From: Granulicella mallensis | GTDB lineage: Bacteria > Acidobacteriota > Terriglobia > Terriglobales > Acidobacteriaceae | Length of the DNA stretch: 64,000 nt | NCBI RefSeq assembly: GCF_014203225.1 | Contig: NZ_JACHIO010000006.1 | Span: forward strand, 62,001 to 126,000 | Direction: 5' to 3' | The notes under the pieces: generated by a model | What the model saw: only the letters and a program-made list of their open reading frames with translations | Database searches by the model: none | What the model was told of the DNA's origin: nothing | Translations under genes and position numbers: made by a program | In this document: piece after piece, positions 45,519 through 55,054 of the stretch | Layout of the letters: each line of letters starts with the position of its first letter | Position numbering within the stretch: the stretch's first letter is position 1

Positions 45519-46463
45519 TTATGTTGATTTAACTCGTGGAATAAAGCCCGGGGAGCCGGTATTCACCACGTCATTGAGTCTTTGCCGGGTCTGAATGCGA
45601 TTGATCGCGTTAAATGCGTCTTCCGGAAGGGCGGAGACGTCAAAGTTCTCTCTTGCCCGGTCCGCAGTCTTGGGCGTAGTAAGCAAAGCCGTGCCGCGTT
45701 GCACCGCCCAGGCCAGCAACACCTGTGCGGGCGTCTTTCCAATTCGTGCAGCGATTGCCGTAATGACTGGATCTTCGATCAGCCCCGGCCTCATTCCATG
45801 GCCCAGAGGCGCGAAGGCCAAAAACACGATGCCCTTCTCCTTGCAGAATTCCAGAAGCTCCGTCTCCGGAAGATACGGATGGGCCTCGACCTGGACTACG
45901 GCCGGCTTGATCCTCGCTGCTTCGTAGAGGGGCAACAGTCCATCCAGAGTGATGTCGGACAGTCCGATGGCCCGGCATCTGCCGTGGTCCACAAGACTCT
46001 CCATCGCCTTCCAGGTGTCAAGCAACGTCACACCGCGGTCGTAGATGACGTTGCCGTTTTCATCCCGCGGGTCCTGCTCGTCTCCCGCCTGAAACGCAAA
46101 GGGAGTGTGGATGAGATAGAGATCCAGATAGTTGAGCCTGAGCCTGCCCAGACTCGCCTCGAAGGCCGGTTCCACACGCTCGGGCCGATGATTGGAGTTC
46201 CACAGCTTTGTCGTAACGAAGAGGTCTTCGCGCGTAATCCCTCCTGCGGCAAGTCCTGCCTGCAGGGCCTCGCCTACCTCACGCTCGTTCCGGTATCGCT
46301 CCGCACAATCGAAGTGCCGAAATCCCGCTTCCAGCGCATCTCTGGTAGCACTTATCGTCACGGCGGCATCGGGAATCAAGGTTCCAAACCCGAGTGCAGG
46401 CATGTTGCCGGCTCCGTGGTTGAGCGGCATTGTCCTATTCCGAAAATCAGAAGATTCGATCAT
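45519..46463 (-). CDS. Aldo/keto reductase
   Basis: 314 aa TIM-barrel NADPH-dependent reductase. The catalytic tetrad is visible: Asp and Tyr in FRHFDCAERYRNEREVG, Lys in LFVTTKLWNSNH, and His in LDLYLIHTPF. Further blocks are GRCRAIGLSDITLDGLL (Asp in place of the common Asn) and the coenzyme-binding VLLAWAVQRGTALLTTPKTADRARENF. It probably reduces aldehydes or ketones; the substrate is open. Frame start at 46463; the internal ATG at 46430 (MPLNHGAGNMP) is also plausible. Divergent from tyrS. Confidence 0.93.
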   Translation of the reverse strand: MIESSDFRNRTMPLNHGAGNMPALGFGTLIPDAAVTISATRDALEAGFRHFDCAERYRNEREVGEALQAGLAAGGITREDLFVTTKLWNSNHRPERVEPAFEASLGRLRLNYLDLYLIHTPFAFQAGDEQDPRDENGNVIYDRGVTLLDTWKAMESLVDHGRCRAIGLSDITLDGLLPLYEAARIKPAVVQVEAHPYLPETELLEFCKEKGIVFLAFAPLGHGMRPGLIEDPVITAIAARIGKTPAQVLLAWAVQRGTALLTTPKTADRARENFDVSALPEDAFNAINRIQTRQRLNDVVNTGSPGFIPRVKST

Positions 46464-46580
46464 GATGAACCTGCTCTCCCCGAGGCGCTAATGAACTAAC
46501 TGATGTTACGCGGTCCGGCGCTACGGCGACCATCTGATAAACAGGCGCTGGAACAGATTCTCTATACTTAAAGCCACCTC

Positions 46581-47873
46581 ATGCCGACCGAAACACAAAT
46601 CGCCTTTCTACCTGTCCCCGAGCAACTCGACCTCATCACCAAGGGCGCAGCCGAGATCATCCCTCCCGTCGCCGCCTCTGCTCCGGATGCCCTCGCCGCA
46701 CGGCTCGAAGAGTCTCGCAAGACCGGCGTGCCGCTGCGCATCAAGGCTGGGTTCGACCCCACGGCGCCCGATCTGCACCTCGGCCACACCGTGCTGATGC
46801 GCAAGCTGCGCCACTTTCAGCAGCTCGGCCACACGGTCATCTTCCTCATCGGCGACTCTACCGCTCTCATCGGCGACCCCACGGGCAAGAACCAGACGCG
46901 CAAGCCCCTGACCCGCGAAGAGATCGACGTCAACGCCGAGACCTACAAGGATCAGGTCTTCAAGATCCTCGACCGCGAGAAGACCGAGGTCCGCTACAAC
47001 TCCGAGTGGCTGGACCAGCTCGGCTATGCGGGCATCGTCAAGCTGGCGGCGAAGTTCACCGTCTCGCAGATGCTTGAGCGCGAAGACTTCCACAAGCGCT
47101 TCCAGGAAGAACAGCCCATCCACGTGCATGAGTTGCTCTACCCGATGGCGCAGGGCTACGACTCGGTCGCGCTGAAGTGCGATGTCGAGCTCGGCGGCAC
47201 CGACCAGAAGTTCAACCTGATGCGCGGCCGCGACCTGCAGCGCGACGCCGGCCAGAAGCCGCAGATCATCCTGATGACGCCGATCCTCGAAGGCCTGGAT
47301 GGCGTACAGAAGATGTCCAAGTCGCTCGGGAACGCCATCGGCATCAAGGACCCCGCGCCCGACATGTACGGCAAGCTGATGAGCATCAACGATGAGCTCA
47401 TGTGGCGCTACTGGACCTTCCTCACCGACCTGCCGCAGTCGCAGATCGACGCCATGCGGGAGTCTGTCGGGAAGGGCGAACTACATCCGATGCAGGCAAA
47501 GAAGAACCTCGCACACGCCATCACCGCCGACTTCCACACGGCCACTGAAGCCGATGCCGCCGCCGAAAGCTGGGCGACGCAGTTCCAGCAGAAGGGCGTC
47601 GCTGAGGACGTGCCGGAGGTTGCCGTATCGTTGAGCGCTGAAGGCCTGCACACGCCTCCCGTCGAGGGCACCAGTGAGTTGCGCATCGCGAAGCTGCTGC
47701 AGCTCGCAGGTCTCGCGGCCTCTGCCGGCGAAGCCACCCGCAAACTCGGCGAAAATGCCGTCTCGATCAACGGCGAGAAGTTCAACGGCAAGACGCTGGG
47801 CAAGGAATCGCTCGGCGAAGCTCCGACCCTGCGCCTCGGCAAGAAATCCGTACGGGTGAAGTGGGTCGCATAA
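46581..47873 (+). CDS. tyrS: Tyrosine--tRNA ligase
   Basis: 430 aa class I synthetase. [20 protein letters not shown] contains the HIGH-like HLGH, and KMSKS is at 244-248 in [40 protein letters not shown] lies between them, split. The C-terminal S4 RNA-binding domain ([26 protein letters not shown]) is present. The arrangement is the TyrZ-like subgroup rather than E. coli TyrS. A TATACT box about 15 bp before the start could belong to a promoter. No leader peptide or T-box is seen. Confidence 0.97.
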   Translation: MPTETQIAFLPVPEQLDLITKGAAEIIPPVAASAPDALAARLEESRKTGVPLRIKAGFDPTAPDLHLGHTVLMRKLRHFQQLGHTVIFLIGDSTALIGDPTGKNQTRKPLTREEIDVNAETYKDQVFKILDREKTEVRYNSEWLDQLGYAGIVKLAAKFTVSQMLEREDFHKRFQEEQPIHVHELLYPMAQGYDSVALKCDVELGGTDQKFNLMRGRDLQRDAGQKPQIILMTPILEGLDGVQKMSKSLGNAIGIKDPAPDMYGKLMSINDELMWRYWTFLTDLPQSQIDAMRESVGKGELHPMQAKKNLAHAITADFHTATEADAAAESWATQFQQKGVAEDVPEVAVSLSAEGLHTPPVEGTSELRIAKLLQLAGLAASAGEATRKLGENAVSINGEKFNGKTLGKESLGEAPTLRLGKKSVRVKWVA

Positions 47874-47972
47874 TTTAATTACTGGACCTTGCTTTTCTTT
47901 CCACCACTCCGCGTTAGCACGGAAGAAGAAAAGGTAAGCCTTTTGCACGAGCCGTGAAATACCACGGGTACA

Positions 47973-48226
47973 AGCCCCAAAGGGGCGGTATATCCCAGCC
48001 CAGGGTGGAGGCGGCTGGCGAGCGCTTTTGCTCGCCGTGTCGCCGGAACCCTGGGTCAAGCGGCAAAGGAGATCTAGCCCTGAAGGGGCGACCTATCGCG
48101 GCTGCATGATAGGTCGCCCCTTCAGGGCTCTACCTTTTCTGGGGCCCGTAACCCAGGGTTCCGGCTGGCGAGCAAAAGCGCTCGCCGCCTCCACCCTGGG
48201 CTGGGATATATCGCCCCTTCGGGGCT
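47973..48226. repeat. 254-bp nested palindrome, family C
   Basis: The outer arms AGCCCCAAAGGGGCG and CGCCCCTTCGGGGCT enclose CCCAGCCCAGGGTGGAGGCG facing its inverse, then GCGAGCGCTTTTGCTCGC facing GCGAGCAAAAGCGCTCGC, then AACCCTGGGT/ACCCAGGGTT. The centre is CCTGAAGGGGCGACCTATC facing GATAGGTCGCCCCTTCAGG. Almost the whole tyrS-yoaK-like gap is one self-complementary unit. Confidence 0.88.
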
Positions 48227-48374
48227 GGCTTCCGTGACCCTTAGGGGCTTGGTCCCGGGGTACTTCGCGGCTCTCACGTAGATCCTGCAAACCACAGGTC
48301 CTACAACTTCTCATGAAACAAACTTCACATGAAATGGCGTCACTGCACTCGCATGCTCCCTTCATAGCCGACGT

Positions 48375-49109
48375 ATGATCGTGATGAACACCATGCCCTT
48401 GCGCAGACTCACAGGCCGTAACCGCTCCACCGCCGCCAACTGGCAGCTTGCGGCCCTGCTTGCCTTTACTGCCGGTACGGTCGATGTGAGCGGTTATCTG
48501 GCCCTGCGCCAGTTCACCTCGCATATGTCGGGCATCGTCGCCGCGATGGCTGCGGACATCGCCACGCGCGGCCTCGATATTCTCCTGCAGCCTGCGGTCG
48601 TGCTCGGTTGTTTCCTGGCCGGAGCAGCCTTCTGCGCCATCCTCGTCAACTGGGAGAGGAGGCGCAATCGCGAGAGCCTCTTCGCCGTCCCTGTGCTGCT
48701 CGAAGCGCTGCTGCTGGCCTCGCTCGCGTTTCCGCTCAAGGGACACCACATCCTCCTCACACTGTGCGTGCTCAGCTTCAGCATGGGCCTGCAGAACGCC
48801 ATCATCACCAAGGTCTCGCACGCTGAGATCCGCACCACGCACATTACGGGAATGGTGACCGACATCGGCATTGAGCTTGGCAAAGCCCTCTACTGGAACC
48901 GGACGACCGGACGCGTTCCTGTGCACGCCGAGCGCTCTCGCCTGCTTCTGCTCACCATGCTGGTGACACTCTTCTTTACCGGCGGGACGCTGGGAGCCTT
49001 TGCCTACCCGCACGTCGGATTCCTGTTGATGCTCCCGCTGGCCGCCCTGTTGGCCGTGCCTACCATCCTCCCCATCGCCACCGACCTGCACCTTCTGTCT
49101 GCCAGCTAA
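48375..49109 (+). CDS. YoaK family (DUF1275) membrane protein
   Basis: About 244 aa with six or seven hydrophobic helices. AALLAFTAGTVDVSGYLAL near the start and the later HMSGIVAAMAAD and MGLQNAIITKVSHAEIRTTHITGMVTDIGIELG, broken at Ser, are the YoaK/DUF1275 signatures. The role of the family is unknown. Three in-frame ATGs (48375, 48384, 48393) compete; the leader GACGTATGATCGTG...AACACCATGCC is nearly identical to that before the next gene, which suggests 48393, although only the next gene has GGAGG. Confidence 0.85.
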   Translation: MIVMNTMPLRRLTGRNRSTAANWQLAALLAFTAGTVDVSGYLALRQFTSHMSGIVAAMAADIATRGLDILLQPAVVLGCFLAGAAFCAILVNWERRRNRESLFAVPVLLEALLLASLAFPLKGHHILLTLCVLSFSMGLQNAIITKVSHAEIRTTHITGMVTDIGIELGKALYWNRTTGRVPVHAERSRLLLLTMLVTLFFTGGTLGAFAYPHVGFLLMLPLAALLAVPTILPIATDLHLLSAS

Positions 49110-49135
49110 CAGACGTATGATCGTGGAGGAACACC

Positions 49136-50554
49136 ATGCCTCTGCGGACGGCCAACATCATCGGCTCCGGACCCAACGGCCTCGCCGCGGCGATCACGCT
49201 GGCGCAAGCTGGAGTAGCCGTCACGGTCTACGAGCGCAACCAGCAGATCGGCGGCGCCTGCTCGACCGCTGAGGTCACGCTACCCGGCTTTCATCACGAC
49301 CTCGGTTCGTCGGTCTATCCGCTCGGCATCTGCTCGCCGTTCTTTCGCAGCCTGCCACTTGGGCAGCATGGCCTGCGCTGGATCGAACCCGACGCCCCGC
49401 TGGCGCATCCCTTCGACGACGGCACCGCTCTCACGCTCGAGCACTCCCTCGACGCCACCGCCGCCCAGCTCGACCCGCACGACGCCCGCACCTGGCGGGC
49501 GCTGCTTGCCCCCACCGTGCGCGACTGGCCGAAGATCATCGACGACATCATGCAGCCGCTGCTGGGCCTTCCCAGCCACCCTGCCGCCATGGCCAACTTC
49601 GGTCTCGCCGCCGCACTGCCCGCGCAGGCGCTCGCCCGCAATGTCTTCCGCGGGGAGCAGACCCGTGCCCTCTTTGCCGGATGCGCCGCGCACTCCGTGC
49701 TGCCGCTGACGCGCGTCGCCAGCTCCGCGACAGCCCTCGTACTCGCAGCCGCAGCCCATGCCACGGGCTGGCCCATCGTGGCGGGCGGGGCACAGGCGCT
49801 CACCGGAGCACTTGCGGGCTACCTGCTCTCTCTCGGAGGCCGCATCGTCACCCAGGCCGAGATCAGGCATCTTGACGAGGTTGATGCAGCCGACACGACG
49901 CTCTTCGACACCTCGAGCGCGGCATTGGCCCGCATTGCGGGAACAGCGCTCTCCTCCAGCTTCCGTACCCGGCTGCGCCACTTTCGCCGTGGCCCAGGCA
50001 TCTTCAAGGTCGATTGGGCGCTACGCGAACCCATCCCCTGGAGCGCAGCTGCCTGCCGTCGCTCGGCAACGGTGCACCTCGGCGGTTCGCTGAGCGAGAT
50101 CGCCCGCTCCGAACATGGCGCCTTTTATGGCCGGAGCTACGATAAGCCTTTCGTGCTGCTGGTGCAGCCCAGCCTCTTCGATCCCACCCGCGCCCCTGCC
50201 GGTCAACATACGGCATGGGCGTACTGCCATGTGCCCAGCGGCGCGAACCTCGACCGCACCGAAGCCATCGAACGGCAGGTGGAGCGCTTCGCTCCGGGCT
50301 TCCGCGATATCGTTCTCGCACGCCGCTCCAGCAACTCCGAAGCTCTCGAGGCATGGAACCCGAACCTGGCCGGAGGCGACGTCTCAGGCGGGGCCATGAC
50401 GCTCTCCGGCATGTTGACGCGGCCTACAGCAAAGCTCTACCGCACCAGCCATCCGAAGCTTTACCTCTGCAGTTCGTCCACGCCTCCGGGCGGCGGCGTG
50501 CATGGCATGTGTGGGCACCTCGCCGCGCTCGCCGCTCTTGCGGATCACACCTGA
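49136..50554 (+). CDS. FAD-dependent oxidoreductase, phytoene-desaturase-like
   Basis: 472 aa. The N-terminal dinucleotide motif IIGSGPNGLAAAITLAQAG, then YERNQQIGGACSTAEVTLPGF and HHDLGSSVYPLG, match the CrtI/NAD(P)-FAD oxidoreductase superfamily. The C-terminal SSTPPGGGVHGMCGHLAALAAL closes the FAD site. It is related to carotenoid desaturases and isomerases but also to many uncharacterised oxidases, and no other carotenoid genes are near. GGAGG lies 6 bp before the ATG. Starts 26 bp after the YoaK-like gene, probable operon. Confidence 0.87.
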   Translation: MPLRTANIIGSGPNGLAAAITLAQAGVAVTVYERNQQIGGACSTAEVTLPGFHHDLGSSVYPLGICSPFFRSLPLGQHGLRWIEPDAPLAHPFDDGTALTLEHSLDATAAQLDPHDARTWRALLAPTVRDWPKIIDDIMQPLLGLPSHPAAMANFGLAAALPAQALARNVFRGEQTRALFAGCAAHSVLPLTRVASSATALVLAAAAHATGWPIVAGGAQALTGALAGYLLSLGGRIVTQAEIRHLDEVDAADTTLFDTSSAALARIAGTALSSSFRTRLRHFRRGPGIFKVDWALREPIPWSAAACRRSATVHLGGSLSEIARSEHGAFYGRSYDKPFVLLVQPSLFDPTRAPAGQHTAWAYCHVPSGANLDRTEAIERQVERFAPGFRDIVLARRSSNSEALEAWNPNLAGGDVSGGAMTLSGMLTRPTAKLYRTSHPKLYLCSSSTPPGGGVHGMCGHLAALAALADHT

Positions 50555-50609
50555 CCCATTGACCTTCCGGCCCGCAGACGACAGAATCAGAAGCATCCTG
50601 AGGCCACCC

Positions 50610-51941
50610 TTGTCCGATCCCTCCACGACCGCAGATGCCGAGCCTGTCCGCTGGACGCCCCTGACGCGTCTCGCCTTTCGCCTCGTCTTCTGCTACTGCC
50701 TGCTGTACGTGTTCTGCTGTGGCAATGTGACGCTCTGGAAAGTAATTCCATTTGTCGGCGAGACCCTTGAGACGTGGCTGGCGAAGCCCTTCTGGCGACC
50801 CGCGCAGTGGCTCGGCCAGCACCTGTTCCACCTGCAGGGCGTCAGCGCTGTCCTGCACCAGAGCGGCTCCGGCGATAAACCTCTCGACTGGATCGCGTTC
50901 GGCCTCATGCTCATCGTGGCTGTCGCGGCAGCGCTGGTATGGACCGTGCTCGACCGCAACCGCACGGAGTATCGAACCCTGCTCCGCTGGTTCAGCTTCG
51001 TGCTGCGGCTCGCGATCAGCTACGACATGCTGGCCTATGGTCTGTCCAAGGTTTTCCCCCTGCAGATGACGCCGCCCTCGTTGGCCGTACTCAACGAGTC
51101 CGTCGGCAATACGTCGCCGATGATCATGCTCTGGACGCTCATCGGCCTCAGCCCGGTCTACGAGATCCTCTGCGGCGCCGTGGAGGTCTGTGCGGGCTTG
51201 CTGCTTCCCTTCCGCCGGACCGCTCTACTGGGCGCGCTCCTTGCGGCGCTCTCCATGGGCAATGTGGTGCTCTACAACTTCTGTTTCGATGTGCCCGTAA
51301 AGCTCTATGCCGTCCATCTGATGCTGCTGACGCTGGTCGTGCTTGCGCCGGATCTTGGCCCACTCTTCAACTTCCTGCTGTATCGCCGCACGTCCTCTCA
51401 CGGCGAGAGCATGGTTCCCGTTACCCGGCTTGGCCGGCGCATCGAAGCGATCTGCATCGCTGCACTCCTGATCCTGGGCGCAGGGGTAATGGCGTATCAG
51501 GATGGAGAGGTCTACGCCCAGCAGAGGGCGAATCGGCTACATCCTTCAGCCATTACCGGCCAGTGGCATATCGACTCGGCCGAAATCACCGTGAATGGCA
51601 TAGGCACTCCCGACCCTTTGCTCTCCGGCGGAGGCCTACCGATTACCGATATCTTCTTCGAACCCACCGGCCACGCCAATCTACGCGCGACAGACCGGGT
51701 CCTCTGGCGCGCCCGGACGAAGTATGACGAGACGAAGCACACGCTCTGGCTGACGTGGGTGGGCCAGGGCCCGGCAGACTACAACGTCAGCCAAACCGAC
51801 CCCTCCCATCTCGTGCTCGCTTCGGCGGGGGACGAGAAGAACGGCTATGTTCTCCATCTGACCAGGGTTCCCCTTCCGCAGCACTACCCCCTGCTCGACC
51901 GCGGCTTTCATCTCGTCAACGAATGGCCCTTCGAACGTTAG
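50610..51941 (+). CDS. DoxX-like polytopic membrane protein
   Basis: About 443 aa from a TTG at 50610 with GAGG 6 bp upstream; the frame extends back to 50502, overlapping the oxidoreductase. Eight or so hydrophobic segments, including LVFCYCLLYVFCCGNVTLW, LMLIVAVAAALVWTVL, MIMLWTLIGLSPVYEILCG and AALLILGAGVMAYQDG, then a 130-residue exported C-terminal domain with WHIDSAEITVNGIGTPDPLL and YVLHLTRVPLP. The central part resembles DoxX-type quinone-linked proteins. Third gene of the probable YoaK-CrtI-DoxX operon; function unknown. Confidence 0.75.
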   Translation: MSDPSTTADAEPVRWTPLTRLAFRLVFCYCLLYVFCCGNVTLWKVIPFVGETLETWLAKPFWRPAQWLGQHLFHLQGVSAVLHQSGSGDKPLDWIAFGLMLIVAVAAALVWTVLDRNRTEYRTLLRWFSFVLRLAISYDMLAYGLSKVFPLQMTPPSLAVLNESVGNTSPMIMLWTLIGLSPVYEILCGAVEVCAGLLLPFRRTALLGALLAALSMGNVVLYNFCFDVPVKLYAVHLMLLTLVVLAPDLGPLFNFLLYRRTSSHGESMVPVTRLGRRIEAICIAALLILGAGVMAYQDGEVYAQQRANRLHPSAITGQWHIDSAEITVNGIGTPDPLLSGGGLPITDIFFEPTGHANLRATDRVLWRARTKYDETKHTLWLTWVGQGPADYNVSQTDPSHLVLASAGDEKNGYVLHLTRVPLPQHYPLLDRGFHLVNEWPFER

Positions 51942-52127
51942 AGAATCAAGCACGTTACCCCCTCAAGCACACTTCAGGCTCCAAACCTGATCCATCCACG
52001 GAAGTGGATGAATCAAGGGGAGTACCACAGAAAAGACTGGTTTTACGGGAATTTGCATCCTATACTTCAGACTCCGCTCCTTGTTGCGCTGCCGCACGGG
52101 CGCATCGACTTCGCGGATGCTGACAGC

Positions 52128-52769
52128 ATGGGTTCACACCAGCCAATCCGCAAGATCGTTGCTCCGGAGATTCCGGACAAGCTTTACTTTCGCATCGGCG
52201 ATGTTGCGAGGCTGTGCGAGGTCCCGGCCTACGTTCTGCGCTTCTGGGAGACCGAGTTTCCCCAACTGAAACCCAATAAAGGCGGTACAGGACAGCGGCT
52301 CTATCGCAAGCGCGACGTCGAAATGGCGCTGCGCATCAAGAGCCTGCTCTACGACCAGGGCTACACGATTCCCGGTGCCCGGCAGGTCTTCAAAACAGAG
52401 ACGAAACCCAAAGAGACTCCCGCCATGGCCGCCGAAGCTGCAACGCTGCAAGCTGTTCCTCAGCCACCGGTAGCGGAAGCCGCCGCGTCTCTCTCCATGC
52501 CCTCGCTGGCCCAGCTTGTCTCCCTGCGGGACGAGATGCACTCCCTGCTCGACATCCTGAGTGCGCCTGTGGCCGTGTCCGATCCAGCCTCTTTCCCTAC
52601 GGAAAAACGCGAGGAGAGCAAGGTACAGGCGATGCGTCCGCGCCTGGTATTGGAGCCGAAGCCTGAGCCGAGGCCGCTGCATGTCATCTCCGAACGCCCG
52701 AAGTTGCGGCTCGAACAACGTGGATTATTCAGCGAGGAATCTCCTGAGCCCACCGATCTCTCCGAATGA
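52128..52769 (+). CDS. MerR family transcriptional regulator
   Basis: About 213 aa from ATG 52128; a frame start at 52008 is possible but its N-terminus is not family-like. The winged helix is [30 protein letters not shown], split, then [34 protein letters not shown]. Unlike metal-sensing MerR proteins, it has a long Ala/Pro-rich C-terminal region (about 100-213) without Cys. This MerR-type is often encoded next to cell-envelope genes. The stop overlaps the murJ start (ATGA). Confidence 0.88.
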   Translation: MGSHQPIRKIVAPEIPDKLYFRIGDVARLCEVPAYVLRFWETEFPQLKPNKGGTGQRLYRKRDVEMALRIKSLLYDQGYTIPGARQVFKTETKPKETPAMAAEAATLQAVPQPPVAEAAASLSMPSLAQLVSLRDEMHSLLDILSAPVAVSDPASFPTEKREESKVQAMRPRLVLEPKPEPRPLHVISERPKLRLEQRGLFSEESPEPTDLSE

Positions 52770-54361
52770 CGACGCCGACCGGCGACACTCGCCCTGCCAA
52801 TCAATCTGTATCCAAAAGCCACACGGTCGGTTCAGCCGCTTTGCTGCTGATGATCAGCGCCTTGCTGTCAGGACTGCTTGGCCTCGTACGCATCAAGTAC
52901 ATCAACTCCCTGTTCGGTGCAGGCCCGGAACAGGATGCCTATCGCGCGGCCTTCGCACTGCCCGATCTCCTGGCCTACTTCCTCATCGGCGGCGCGGCCT
53001 CCATCTCCCTCATCACCATTCTCAACCGCTACCGAGAGTCTGGCCTCAACGGACAGCCGGACGACGAAGGAGCCGATCACGCGCTCTCCGTCATTCTCAG
53101 CACCATGCTTGTCGTCCTGGGCATTGGGGTTCTGCTTGCCGAAATCTTCGCGCCACAATATGTCTGGCTCGCGAACAAGGGCTTCCGTCACGATGTGCTG
53201 CGTTCCTCGCTCTGCACGTCGATGACGCGCATTATCCTGCCTGCGCAGATCTTCTTCTTCATCGGAAGCGCCATGGGGTCGCGCCTGCAGGTGCGGAAGA
53301 TCTTCATCTACCAGGCCTTTGCACCGCTCATCTATAACGGCGGCATCATCCTTGGCGCTTTCCTGTTTCACCGCTGGCTTGGCGTCACCTCACTCGCCGT
53401 TGGTGTGTTCGGTGGGATGTTCATCGGTTACGGGCTGCTCAACTCGATTGGCGCCTTCCGTACCGGCCTGCGCTATCGTTTCGTCGTCGGCTTCCGCGAC
53501 CCTGCTTTTCTCGAGTGGCTCAAGCTTTCGCTGCCGCTGATGATCGGAGTCTCGCTCGTCATGTTCGACCGGCAGTTTCTGAACTACTTTGCCTCCACTC
53601 GCGAAGGCGGCATCACCTTTATCGGCAACGCCAAAGATCTCTTCAACGCGCCCTTCAACGTCATCGGCCCCGCCGCCGGAGCCGCATCGCTCCCGTTCTT
53701 CGCCTCTCTCTTCCAGCAAAAGCGCGCCTGGGACTTCTCATCTTCGGTAGGCCGTGCCGTCTCGCGGCTCTTCGCGGTAGGCATGCTCGTCTCCGCCTGG
53801 ATGATTGCGCTCGCGCCCTGGCTCATGGATCTCTTCCGCGGCGGCAGGTTCAAACACGCGGATGCCGCGGCAACCACTCACCTTTTCGTCATCCTCTCGT
53901 TCACACTATCGATCTGGGCTATACAGGGGATCTACGCGCGAGCCTTCTACGCCGCGAGCGACACCAAAACACCCGCCATCATCGGCACCGTTATCACGGT
54001 GCTTTCGATTCCCATCTACTGGGCATTGTTCAACGGCATGGGGCTCGTCGGCCTGGCCGTGGCCTCGGACATCGGCATTCTCGCGCAGACAATAAGTCTC
54101 GCCATCCTGCTGCATAAGAAGCGGTTGGTAAGCCTCGCACACCTGGAATTCGGCGAGCTTGGCCGCGCGCTGCTGGCAGCGGCCATCGCACTTGCCGCTA
54201 CGGGCGAAGCCGTTCAGCATATGCCCCCGGTATCAACGCACAAAGGCGATGTGCTGGTGATTGCCGCAGGAAGTATCGTCTGGGCGGTGGTGACAGGTCT
54301 TGTGTTGATCGCTACAAAATCAGCGCTGCCTGCGCAGATTCTTCGTCGCCGAAAGACTTAG
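52766..54361 (+). CDS. murJ: Lipid II flippase
   Basis: 531 aa MVF-superfamily protein with about 14 transmembrane helices: [26 protein letters not shown], split, with the conserved Arg, [39 protein letters not shown] and [20 protein letters not shown]. It flips lipid II across the inner membrane for peptidoglycan synthesis. Translationally coupled to the MerR gene. Its TAG stop overlaps the TAA of the convergent iscX gene (TTAG). Confidence 0.94.
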   Translation: MTTPTGDTRPANQSVSKSHTVGSAALLLMISALLSGLLGLVRIKYINSLFGAGPEQDAYRAAFALPDLLAYFLIGGAASISLITILNRYRESGLNGQPDDEGADHALSVILSTMLVVLGIGVLLAEIFAPQYVWLANKGFRHDVLRSSLCTSMTRIILPAQIFFFIGSAMGSRLQVRKIFIYQAFAPLIYNGGIILGAFLFHRWLGVTSLAVGVFGGMFIGYGLLNSIGAFRTGLRYRFVVGFRDPAFLEWLKLSLPLMIGVSLVMFDRQFLNYFASTREGGITFIGNAKDLFNAPFNVIGPAAGAASLPFFASLFQQKRAWDFSSSVGRAVSRLFAVGMLVSAWMIALAPWLMDLFRGGRFKHADAAATTHLFVILSFTLSIWAIQGIYARAFYAASDTKTPAIIGTVITVLSIPIYWALFNGMGLVGLAVASDIGILAQTISLAILLHKKRLVSLAHLEFGELGRALLAAAIALAATGEAVQHMPPVSTHKGDVLVIAAGSIVWAVVTGLVLIATKSALPAQILRRRKT

Positions 54362-54579
54362 GCGTCTTTCGCGTCCACGTACTCCTCATGCCACGCGGTC
54401 TGGATGGCTTCGAGGATGCCTTCCGTCGACTTCGTCGGATCCCCTACAAATCCCGGCAACTGTGTCACCCATTTGTGCAGGTCGGTGAAACGCACCGAGT
54501 AGGGGTCTGTGTCCGGAAACATCTCCTGTAGTTGAATCCCGATCTCGAGCGTGTCTGTCCAGTTAATTTCGCGCGGCAT
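54358..54579 (-). CDS. iscX: Iron-sulfur cluster assembly protein IscX
   Basis: 73 aa acidic protein with the IscX pattern INWTDTLEIGIQLQEMFPDTDP, split, YSVRFTDLHKWVTQLPGF and STEGILEAIQTAWHEEYVD. Binds IscS and iron, modulating Fe-S assembly. No isc operon is adjacent; here it is a lone gene with its stop overlapping the murJ stop. Normal length. Confidence 0.93.
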   Translation of the reverse strand: MPREINWTDTLEIGIQLQEMFPDTDPYSVRFTDLHKWVTQLPGFVGDPTKSTEGILEAIQTAWHEEYVDAKDA

Positions 54580-54712
54580 GTTGTCGTCTCCAGAGTCAGT
54601 GTAACGGCAATCAAAATATCAGCGACAACGCGCACGACTTTGCGAAGAGTAGTTCCATCGTTCCGGGCATATGACTATTCAACGCGATGTTCTCCTTTCC
54701 ACTATGGACACA

Positions 54713-54947
54713 GCGCGAAGCGCAAACCGTGACGCTTTAGCGTCGCGGGGCGGAGGGAGCCGTAGCCTTTAGGCTACGGAATAAGGGCCAGGCTAGATTT
54801 GGGCTTCAGCCCCGGGCCTTTTGTTCGCAGCCGAAAGAAGGCCCGGGCCTAAAGGCCACACCTTGCTAAGCCTCTAATTCCGTAGCCTAAAGGCTACGGC
54901 TCCCTCCGTCTCCCTGACGCTAAAGCGTCAGGGTTTGCGCTTCGCGC
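54713..54947. repeat. 235-bp nested palindrome, family D
   Basis: GCGCGAAGCGCAAACC and GGTTTGCGCTTCGCGC-type arms enclose GACGCTTTAGCGTC/GACGCTAAAGCGTC and GGAGGGAGCCGTAGCCTTTA facing its inverse GGCTACGGCTCCCTCC. The centre has GGGCTTCAGCCCCGGGCC and AAGGCCCGGGCCTAAAGGCC. It occupies the gap between iscX and the radical SAM gene. Confidence 0.88.
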
Positions 54948-55054
54948 CGCGTTTAAAGAACACGAAAAGAGTGCGCCCTACAAAACATAGCCGGGTATCG
55001 AAACTCGCACATTCGGTCGAGTTCACCCCCGCCGCGATAGAATAAAGACTGCAC

